Shown: piece by piece, positions 1 to 5,479 of the stretch | Layout: each line of letters starts with the position of its first letter | Numbering within the stretch: position 1 is the stretch's first letter | NCBI GenBank assembly: GCA_030642565.1 | Contig: DAOWNM010000155.1 | Location: forward strand, 1-6,638 | Source: Bacteroidota bacterium | GTDB taxonomy: Bacteria > Bacteroidota > Bacteroidia > Bacteroidales > GCA-2748055 | DNA length: 6,638 nucleotides | Direction: 5' to 3' | Translations under genes and position numbers: made by a program | Notes under the pieces: generated by a model | Told to the model about the DNA's origin: nothing | What the model saw: the letters and a program-made list of their open reading frames with translations, nothing else | Databases searched by the model: none

Positions 1-14
1 GCTTCGCCATCCTG

Positions 15-509
15 CTATTTTCTTTTTGGATAATCCACATAGGTCTCCTTTACATTTTTCTGTTCAATTCCGTCCCAACTTTCCGATTCCAGCGTCACTA
101 CCACCACCCCGGCTGTTGGAAGGTTATCCAACGGCATTTCCAGGAACTGATTGGCATACAATATAAAAGAGGGATTGTGGCCAAAAATGGCCAGGTTCCT
201 GATCTCCGCAGAGACACCGGATACCAACTGTTCTATCTCTGAAGTATTGGCCATATAGAGGGAATCATGGATCTGTAAATTCTCCGGACCGACTCCCCAT
301 CTCTTTGACATAATCAGGGCGGTATTCAGGGCCCTGCTGGCCGGACTCGACAGGATTAGTTGTGGCACCAATTTTAGAGCCTTCAGCCTCTCTGCCATCT
401 CCCCGGCATTCCGTACTCCCCGTTCAGCCAGGGGACGGTCAATATCATCCAGGCCCTCATGGTCCCAGCTCGACTTACCGTGCCGTATAATCAATAGATT
501 TCGTTTCAT
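15..509 (-). CDS. sixA: SixA-like phosphohistidine phosphatase (histidine phosphatase superfamily)
   Basis: A 164-residue protein of the small SixA branch of the histidine phosphatase (phosphoglycerate mutase-like) superfamily, which removes phosphate from phosphohistidine or small phosphoesters in the cytoplasm. Seen: the N-terminal RHGKSSW motif with the nucleophile His10 and Arg9, the SSPASRALNTA segment with Arg59, and GHNP (110-113) with the second catalytic His111, all in the usual order. The length matches the family (about 160). The open frame extends upstream to 593, but those extra 28 residues overlap phoH and lie before the normal MKRNLLIIRHG start, so the ATG at 509 is chosen. No strong Shine-Dalgarno is visible. 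It follows phoH by 22 bp on the same strand and is probably co-transcribed. The physiological substrate cannot be told from sequence; the symbol reflects family similarity only. Confidence 0.9.
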   Translation of the reverse strand: MKRNLLIIRHGKSSWDHEGLDDIDRPLAERGVRNAGEMAERLKALKLVPQLILSSPASRALNTALIMSKRWGVGPENLQIHDSLYMANTSEIEQLVSGVSAEIRNLAIFGHNPSFILYANQFLEMPLDNLPTAGVVVVTLESESWDGIEQKNVKETYVDYPKRK

Positions 510-531
510 TATCCCGGTGTAATGATCAGTT

Positions 532-1875
532 CTAAAGCAGGTTACTGGCCAGGTCGGCCAGGTAGCTGCGTTCCCCTTTAACCAGGTGTACATGAGCGAA
601 AATATCCTGACCCTTCATGCGATCGGCCAGATAGGTAAGCCCATTGGATTTGGTATCGAGGTAGGGGGAATCAATCTGCTGTATATCGCCTGTAAAGATC
701 ATCTTGGTTCCCTCTCCTGCCCTGGTAATAATGGTTTTTACCTCGTGGGGAGTGAGGTTCTGTGCTTCATCCACAATAAAGAAGACTCTTGAGAGGCTTC
801 GCCCACGAATATAGGCAAGCGGAGTGATTAGCAGCTTTTCGGTCTGCTGCATCTCCTCAATACGTGAATGCTCCTTGCTCTGCATCTTGAATTTCTGCTT
901 GATCACCGAAAGATTATCAAACAGCGGCTGCATATAAGGCCCGATTTTTTCATCTACATCGCCCGGCAGGTACCCGAGATCCCGGTTACCAAGGGGGATA
1001 ATGGGTCTGGCCAGGAAAATCTGGGTATACATCTTCCGCTGGTGAATGGCTGCAGCAAGCGCCAGCAATGTCTTTCCTGTACCTGCCTTACCGGTAAGGG
1101 CCACCAGCTGAACTTCCGGCCGGAGCAGCGCATCCAGGGCAAAAGTCTGTTCGGCATTGCGCGGATCGATACCATAGGTCCTGGTCTTTTCCACCCGGTT
1201 CACCACCTTGTTAAAGGGATCGTAATGGCCCAGTCCGCTCTTGGAGTGATTCCTGAAGATAAAATACTGGTGAGCCAGCGGGGGCTTTGTGAGCCCGAAA
1301 CGTTTCACCGGAACACCCTCCATGGACTCGTACATATCGGAGATAACAGTATCGTCCATCACATCGCTGGATTTCACATTTTCGTAGATATCTTCAATAT
1401 TCTGGACCATATCGTTGTGATAGTCCTGCGACATGATCCCCAGTGATTTGGCCTTCATCCTCAGATTGATATCCTTGGTGATCAGGATCACGGGCCTGGA
1501 AGAACCACTCTTGAGGTGCAGGTGCTCTGCGATGGCCAGGATACGGTGATCGGGCGTATTCTCGGGGAACGAAGTGGAGAGCTGTTCTGACGGTTGCTGA
1601 CCGGTGCAGATACTCAGTTTCCCTTTCCCCCTGCCCAGCGATAGTCCGCCATTAAAAAGCTTATCACCACTGAGCTTATCCAGCTCCCTGGTAAACTCGC
1701 GGGCATGATAATTGATGATGCCGTTCCCTTTCTTGAAGTGGTCCAGCTCCTCAAGCACCGTGATGGGCACTATGATATCATGCTCATCAAAATTGTGAAT
1801 GCTTTTATAGTCGTGAAGCAAGACATTGGTATCCAGAACGAAGATCTTGCGAACTTTTTTCACTGCAGTTGCCAT
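532..1875 (-). CDS. phoH: PIN domain-PhoH family ATPase
   Basis: A 447-residue two-domain protein. The N-terminal PIN domain (about 10-155) shows the acidic nuclease residues: Asp15 in VLDTNVLLHD, Glu42/Glu43 in LEELD, Asp109 in TPDHRILAIA and Asp135 in TKDINLRMKA. The C-terminal PhoH ATPase (about 235-447) has Walker A GKAGTGKT (262-269), a Walker B FFIVDEAQN (365-372) and TGDIQQID (395-402). Proteins of this architecture (B. subtilis YlaK, mycobacterial PhoH2) are known or proposed RNA helicase/ribonucleases; RNA unwinding and cleavage by this copy is inference. All visible catalytic residues are intact, so it should be active. The start is well supported by a GGGAGGGG ribosome binding site just upstream. 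It is the first gene of a two-gene unit with sixA. No PhoAT-like small antitoxin gene lies immediately upstream, unlike the described actinobacterial pairs. Confidence 0.95.
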   Translation of the reverse strand: MATAVKKVRKIFVLDTNVLLHDYKSIHNFDEHDIIVPITVLEELDHFKKGNGIINYHAREFTRELDKLSGDKLFNGGLSLGRGKGKLSICTGQQPSEQLSTSFPENTPDHRILAIAEHLHLKSGSSRPVILITKDINLRMKAKSLGIMSQDYHNDMVQNIEDIYENVKSSDVMDDTVISDMYESMEGVPVKRFGLTKPPLAHQYFIFRNHSKSGLGHYDPFNKVVNRVEKTRTYGIDPRNAEQTFALDALLRPEVQLVALTGKAGTGKTLLALAAAIHQRKMYTQIFLARPIIPLGNRDLGYLPGDVDEKIGPYMQPLFDNLSVIKQKFKMQSKEHSRIEEMQQTEKLLITPLAYIRGRSLSRVFFIVDEAQNLTPHEVKTIITRAGEGTKMIFTGDIQQIDSPYLDTKSNGLTYLADRMKGQDIFAHVHLVKGERSYLADLASNLL

Positions 1876-1879
1876 ATTT

Positions 1880-1887
1880 CCCCTCCC
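1880..1887 (-). promoter_or_regulatory. Ribosome binding site of phoH
   Basis: The minus strand reads GGGAGGGGAAAT directly before the phoH ATG, leaving about 6 nt between the GGGAGG core and the start codon. This is the clearest Shine-Dalgarno in the window; the other genes have weak sites or ATGA overlaps. It fixes the phoH start. Confidence 0.7.
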
Positions 1888-1898
1888 ATTACGCTAAC

Positions 1899-1923
1899 TT
1901 TACTTCGGTAAGAATCGAGTAAA
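1899..1923 (-). promoter_or_regulatory. Possible hairpin in the phoH leader
   Basis: On the minus strand a TTTACT arm (1923-1918) pairs with AGTAAA (1904-1899). Two further G-C pairs (1917/1906 and 1916/1907) form if one base (1905) is bulged, leaving an 8 nt loop. The hairpin would lie 24-48 nt before the phoH start, just upstream of the ribosome binding site. It is short and A/T rich, so it may be chance; a role in phoH translation is only a suggestion. Confidence 0.25.
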
Positions 1924-1943
1924 GGTGTATATGTATCTGGCTT

Positions 1944-1980
1944 CAAAAATAAGATTTTTTGTCCCCCGTGAGCCATCAAA
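1944..1980 (-). promoter_or_regulatory. Possible Bacteroidota-type promoter for phoH-sixA
   Basis: The minus strand has TATTTTTG (1951-1944), an exact match to the Bacteroidota -7 consensus TAnnTTTG, and an upstream TTTG (1980-1977). The 25 bp between them is somewhat longer than the usual roughly 20, which weakens the call. A start just downstream would give phoH a leader of about 60 nt. The -7 element is also half of a small dyad, CAAAAA-taagat-TTTTTG (1944-1961). No equally good match was found on the plus strand for the divergent genes. Confidence 0.35.
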
Positions 1981-2010
1981 TTATTCACATTGACCCAAAT
2001 TTTACACACA

Positions 2011-2028
2011 GTTATGAACCGTTATGAA
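2011..2028 (+). repeat. Short tandem direct repeat at the nitroreductase remnant start
   Basis: GTTATGAA occurs twice exactly 10 bp apart (2011-2018 and 2021-2028). The second copy contains the likely ATG at 2024 and the first contains another ATG at 2014 in a frame that stops after nine codons. It may be a trace of a small duplication or a chance repeat. Confidence 0.5.
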
Positions 2029-2275
2029 GATGGAGAAACTTAACGATATCCCCGACAGGAGAAGCATCCGCCGTTATACCAGTCAGAAGATTGGCAACAG
2101 GGAGATTAAAGCCATTCTGACTGCCGCCATGTACGCCCCTTCGGTAGTAAATATGCAGCCCTGGCATTTTGTGGTTATCGATGATCCTTCTCTAATGGAA
2201 AAAATCATGGAGATACACCCCCATGCCGAAAAAGTAAGGAGCAACGGCTGGGAAAAGCCTTTTTTCCAGGAATGA
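2024..2275 (+). pseudogene. Nitroreductase-family remnant, apparently internally deleted
   Basis: An 83-codon frame whose first 67 residues are clearly the N-terminus of an FMN-dependent nitroreductase. DRRSIRRYT (11-19) is the flavin-phosphate binding start and APSVVNMQPWHFVVIDD (38-54) the second hallmark, followed by IHPHA (64-68), where family members normally go on to a core of about 100 more residues. Here it jumps to EKVRSNGW (69-76), which resembles the family's C-terminal ending of the type R-I-H-x-N-x-W, then seven more residues and a stop. Complete members run about 170-190 residues. The missing part holds most of the flavin site and dimer interface, so the product should be inactive. 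The start may be 2024 or the ATG at 2030; no Shine-Dalgarno is visible. Its stop overlaps the folC start as ATGA. The N-terminal assignment is firm; the C-terminal match is my inference. A natural short protein or an assembly deletion are alternatives. Confidence 0.7.
2246..2267 (+). terminator. Weak terminator-like hairpin at the end of the nitroreductase remnant
   Basis: GGCT (2246-2249), a 6 nt loop and AGCC (2256-2259) are followed directly by six T (2260-2265). An alternative stem pairs GGAAAA (2251-2256) with TTTTCC (2262-2267). The 4 bp stem is too short for a strong intrinsic terminator, and the site lies inside coding sequence 6 nt before the folC start. It could at most attenuate transcription into folC, and may be meaningless. 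Confidence 0.2.
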
Positions 2276-3573
2276 CCTACCAGGAAGCCATCGAATTTCT
2301 CTTTACTACCCTGCCCATGTACCAGCGGCAGGGAAAGGCGGCCTATAAGAGCAATCTGGATAACACTCTCAGGCTGGATACCTGGTTCCGGCACCCCCAC
2401 CGAAACTATCCCACCATCCATGTGGCCGGAACCAATGGCAAAGGGTCAGTGAGCCATATGCTCGCTTCAGTGCTGCAGGCCTCCGGATTCAAAACCGGGC
2501 TATACACCTCTCCCCACCTGCTCGATTTCAGGGAGCGGATCAAAATCAACGGGCAACCCATCCCGGAGGATGAGGTCACTGGGTTTGTGACCGGGAACCA
2601 GGAGGTAATCAAGGAAGTTCAACCCTCTTTCTTTGAGATGACCGTAGCCATGGCTTTTGACTATTTTGCCAGGGAGCAGGTGGATATGGCCGTTATTGAG
2701 ACCGGACTGGGAGGCAGGCTCGACTCCACCAATATTATTACACCCGTGCTATCGGTCATTACCAATATCTCTCTGGATCATACCGAATTCCTGGGAACCC
2801 AACTCACCTCCATCGCCAGGGAGAAAGGGGGGATCATTAAGGAGAGGGTACCGCTGGTTATCGGGCGGGCCGAAGCGCCCACTGATAAGGTGTTACTCTC
2901 CATAGCCCGGGAGAGGGATGTAGCGGTCGCCTGTGCCAACCAGATCTACGAACCGCGATTCAATACCCTGAACAGAGATGGAAGCATGCAGTTAAGGATA
3001 GGAAAACCAGGCGATCCTAACACAAAAACAGTCAGCTGCGATCTTACCGGAGAGTATCAGAAGGAGAACATTATCACTGCACTCACCGCCCTGGAGCAGC
3101 TGCAAAAGCTTAACTGGAAGATCAGTGAAACTCAAATCCAGGAGGGATTCGCGTCAGTTATAGGATCGACCGGTATCACAGGCAGGTGGCATACCATCGG
3201 CCACAATCCACGAAGCATTTGCGATACGGCTCATAACACGGACGGAATCGCCGCTGTAATCAGACAGATTATGCAGATTCCATGGAAAAGACTCCATATG
3301 GTCTGGGGCATGGTGAGTGACAAAGACCTTGATGCGGTTCTCCCCCTGCTCCCTCAGGAGGCCACATACTATTTCACCCGGTCCAGTGTACCCCGGTCCA
3401 TGGATCCGGCAGAGCTCACTGAACGCGCCACGGAACATGGATTATCAGGAATCTCCTTCCCCAATGTAGAGGAGGCCTACCGGGCCGCAGAAAAAGAGGC
3501 AGGAGCCGATGATATGATCTTCACCGGGGGCAGTACATTCGTGGTGGCCGACCTGCTGATAATGAAATTTTAA
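2272..3573 (+). CDS. folC: Bifunctional folylpolyglutamate synthase / dihydrofolate synthase
   Basis: A 433-residue cytoplasmic Mur-ligase-family enzyme that adds glutamate to dihydropteroate and to reduced folates using ATP. Seen in order: the ATP-binding P-loop GTNGKGS (53-59); TSPHL (79-83); ETGLGGRLDSTN (143-154); TNISLDHTEFLG (164-175); EKGGIIK (184-190), which holds the lysine usually carbamylated in this family; GEYQKENI (260-267), then GRWH (304-307) and CDTAHN (317-322) of the C-terminal ligase domain; and a closing GGSTFVVADLL (419-429). Length and motifs are complete. The start at 2272 gives the typical MTYQEAIEFLFTTLP opening. The start codon overlaps the stop of the preceding remnant as ATGA, with AGGA immediately before it, so translational coupling is likely. 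The next gene follows after 34 bp. Whether it has one or both activities cannot be decided from sequence. Confidence 0.95.
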   Translation: MTYQEAIEFLFTTLPMYQRQGKAAYKSNLDNTLRLDTWFRHPHRNYPTIHVAGTNGKGSVSHMLASVLQASGFKTGLYTSPHLLDFRERIKINGQPIPEDEVTGFVTGNQEVIKEVQPSFFEMTVAMAFDYFAREQVDMAVIETGLGGRLDSTNIITPVLSVITNISLDHTEFLGTQLTSIAREKGGIIKERVPLVIGRAEAPTDKVLLSIARERDVAVACANQIYEPRFNTLNRDGSMQLRIGKPGDPNTKTVSCDLTGEYQKENIITALTALEQLQKLNWKISETQIQEGFASVIGSTGITGRWHTIGHNPRSICDTAHNTDGIAAVIRQIMQIPWKRLHMVWGMVSDKDLDAVLPLLPQEATYYFTRSSVPRSMDPAELTERATEHGLSGISFPNVEEAYRAAEKEAGADDMIFTGGSTFVVADLLIMKF

Positions 3574-3575
3574 CT

Positions 3576-3594
3576 TACTTTGCATCGCAAAGTA
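3576..3594. promoter_or_regulatory. Perfect 8 bp inverted repeat between folC and the inositol phosphatase gene
   Basis: TACTTTGC-ATC-GCAAAGTA is an exact dyad with a 3 bp centre. It begins 3 bp after the folC stop and ends 13 bp before the next start codon, filling most of the 34 bp gap. No T-run follows, so it is a poor intrinsic terminator. It could be a protein-binding operator for the downstream genes, an mRNA hairpin affecting processing or ribosome access, or a dispersed short repeat. I have a general memory of similar ACTTTGC/GCAAAGT dyads in Bacteroidota but cannot verify it here. Confidence 0.6.
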
Positions 3595-3607
3595 TAAGAG
3601 TAGTCGC

Positions 3608-4405
3608 ATGCAGTACAAAGAGATATGTTTCAGTGCCATAGAAGTTGTGAAAACGGCAGCTGCCTATGTGCGGGAGCGGCACGAGAAGAGGGAGAAACTG
3701 GTCATTGAAGAGAAGGGGAGACAAAATTTCGTCACTGAAGTCGATAAAGAGGCGGAACAGATCCTGGTATCGGGACTTTCAAAGCTGTTGCCAGAGGCGG
3801 GTTTTATAGCCGAGGAGGGAACCAGTAACATACGGGGAGAGACCTGTAACTGGGTGATCGATCCGGTGGACGGCACCACCAACTTTATTCATGGTGTTTT
3901 TCCATTCGCCATCAGTGTGGGGCTCACAGAAAACGATGTAGTGGTGGCCGGTATTGTCTATGAATTTGGTCTGGACGAGTTTTTTTATGCCTGGAAAGGT
4001 GGAGGTGCCTGGCTCAACGGAAAAGCGATCAGGGTTAGTCTGGCCCCTTCCGTAGAACAGTCACTGATTGCCACCGGGTTCCCCTATACCAATTTCAAAT
4101 ACATGGATCAGTTTATGCAAAGCATGGACCATTTTATGAAAAACTCCCATGGACTTCGGAGACTGGGTTCCGCTGCTACCGACATCGCCTATGTGGCTTG
4201 CGGCCGGTATGACGGGTTCTATGAGTATGGACTCAATCCCTGGGATATCGCAGCAGGTATGCTCCTGGTTCAAGAGGCCGGTGGGGTAATCTCCGACTTT
4301 GCAGGCCATACCGATCCCCTCTTTGGTGAGCATATCATCTGTTCCAACAGTATAGTTTTCAACGAGTTCCAATCGGTCCTCCAGAAAATCATGCTCACAC
4401 CATGA
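3608..4405 (+). CDS. suhB: Inositol-1-monophosphatase family protein
   Basis: A 265-residue Mg2+-dependent phosphatase of the inositol monophosphatase/SuhB/CysQ superfamily, cytoplasmic. Seen: metal ligands Glu69/Glu70 in GFIAEEGT, the signature WVIDPVDGTTNFIHG (82-96) with Asp85 and Asp88, and the second signature NPWDIAAGMLLVQEAGG (210-226) with Asp213. All metal-binding acids are present and the length is normal. The start MQYKEICFSAIEVV fits the family; only a weak AAGAG site precedes it. The stop overlaps the next gene's start by ATGA. Substrates in this superfamily range from inositol phosphates to 3'-phosphoadenosine phosphates and fructose-1,6-bisphosphate. The DPVDGTTNFIHG form favours the inositol phosphatase branch, but the real substrate is not settled, and the symbol denotes the family. 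Confidence 0.92.
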   Translation: MQYKEICFSAIEVVKTAAAYVRERHEKREKLVIEEKGRQNFVTEVDKEAEQILVSGLSKLLPEAGFIAEEGTSNIRGETCNWVIDPVDGTTNFIHGVFPFAISVGLTENDVVVAGIVYEFGLDEFFYAWKGGGAWLNGKAIRVSLAPSVEQSLIATGFPYTNFKYMDQFMQSMDHFMKNSHGLRRLGSAATDIAYVACGRYDGFYEYGLNPWDIAAGMLLVQEAGGVISDFAGHTDPLFGEHIICSNSIVFNEFQSVLQKIMLTP

Positions 4406-5469
4406 AACTGGTATCCATTGTCATCCTTAACTGGAACGGCAGGCAGCATCTGGAGCAATTCCTGCCTGCCCTGGTTCGCCACACCACCCATCCCGGTGCA
4501 GAGATAGTTGTGGCGGATAACGGTTCAGACGATGACTCCCTGGCTTTTTTGAAAAAGGAATATTCCACCATCCGGATCATTAAACTGGAGAAGAATCACG
4601 GATTCAGTGGGGGATATAACCGGGCCATGGAGCAGGTCAGCGCCAAGTATATATTGCTGTTAAACTCCGATATTGAGGTCACCGAAGGATGGCTGGAGCC
4701 GATGCTGGAGTTGATGGAGAAGGATGAAACGGTGGGCGCCTGTACCCCTAAGTTCATGGACTTCAAACGCAGGTCACATTTTGAATATGCCGGGGCCGCT
4801 GGCGGATATATGGACAAATACGGCTACCCCTTCTGCCGGGGACGCATTTTCGACCACCTGGAGGAGGATATGGACCAGTATAACGATGCCACCGATCTCT
4901 TCTGGGGTTCAGGTGCCTGCCTGATGATCCGATCGGATCTCTACAGGGAGTCGGGGGGCCTGGATGAACAGTTTTTTGCTCATATGGAGGAGATTGATCT
5001 CTGCTGGAGGCTCCAGAGAATGGGGTACCGGATCCGGTTTATCCCCACCTCTACCGTATACCATGTGGGAGGAGCCACCCTGCAGAGAGGAAATCCCTTT
5101 AAGACATATCTCAACTTCAGAAACAACCTGCTGCTGCTCTACAAAAACCTGCCGGCACGGGGTCGTGGCAGCACCCTGTTTTTCCGGATGATCCTGGATG
5201 GCATTTCGGCCCTCAGGTTCCTGCTCCAGGGGGCGTTTAAAGATTTTTGGGCCGTCTTCAGGGCACACATGGCCTATTATGGGATGAAATCATCCTATAG
5301 TGGGATAAAGAACAGGAACAAATACCCCGAAAATACCGTTATTGTAGCTGGAATATATCCGGGCAGTATCGTAGCTGATTTCTTCCTGAAAAACAGAAGA
5401 AAATTTAGTGATCTGGACCAGTCGTTCAGAGGGCTGAAGAGTGTAGAGACGAGCCGTCCAAAAACTTAA
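4402..5469 (+). CDS. Family 2 glycosyltransferase (WbbL/rhamnosyltransferase-like)
   Basis: A 355-residue inverting glycosyltransferase with the GT-A fold. Seen: the opening VSIVILNWNGRQHLEQFLPA; VADNGSDDDS (37-46) for nucleotide binding; NHGFSGGYNRAM (65-76); LLLNSDIEV (85-93), where NSD stands in for the DxD metal site; a WGSGACLMIR acceptor-side stretch (168-177); and HMEEIDLCWRL (194-204), which carries the likely catalytic acid residues. After about residue 235 (LNFRNNLLLLYKNLP) the tail to about 295 is rich in aromatic and hydrophobic residues and may lie on the inner membrane. Family members usually transfer a sugar from a nucleotide donor to a lipid-linked or polysaccharide acceptor in envelope synthesis; donor and acceptor here are unknown. 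The ATGA overlap with the upstream gene and the 10 bp gap to the next suggest an operon. No Shine-Dalgarno is evident, fitting translational coupling. Confidence 0.92.
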   Translation: MKLVSIVILNWNGRQHLEQFLPALVRHTTHPGAEIVVADNGSDDDSLAFLKKEYSTIRIIKLEKNHGFSGGYNRAMEQVSAKYILLLNSDIEVTEGWLEPMLELMEKDETVGACTPKFMDFKRRSHFEYAGAAGGYMDKYGYPFCRGRIFDHLEEDMDQYNDATDLFWGSGACLMIRSDLYRESGGLDEQFFAHMEEIDLCWRLQRMGYRIRFIPTSTVYHVGGATLQRGNPFKTYLNFRNNLLLLYKNLPARGRGSTLFFRMILDGISALRFLLQGAFKDFWAVFRAHMAYYGMKSSYSGIKNRNKYPENTVIVAGIYPGSIVADFFLKNRRKFSDLDQSFRGLKSVETSRPKT

Positions 5470-5479
5470 AAGAACAGAA

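Noticed and set aside
1..14. Sequence beyond the sixA stop at the left edge
   Set aside because: Only 14 bases are visible, too few to call a terminator or a neighbouring gene.
510..593. A longer N-terminus for the SixA-like protein starting at 593
   Set aside because: The extra 28 residues overlap the end of phoH and precede the usual family start; the ATG at 509 puts RHG at residues 9-11 as expected.
868..1446. A 192-codon plus-strand open frame lying inside phoH
   Set aside because: It is fully antisense to a well-supported gene with intact motifs, and its translation shows no recognisable domain; it is a shadow frame.
1876..2023. A plus-strand promoter for the remnant-folC genes
   Set aside because: I looked for TAnnTTTG with an upstream TTTG on the plus strand and found no acceptable pair; a promoter must exist nearby or folC is transcribed in another way, but I cannot place it.
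2014..2043. A nine-codon frame (ATG at 2014) upstream of the nitroreductase remnant, as a leader peptide
   Set aside because: It has no ribosome binding site, no regulatory codon run, and overlaps the remnant's start; more likely a by-product of the GTTATGAA repeat.
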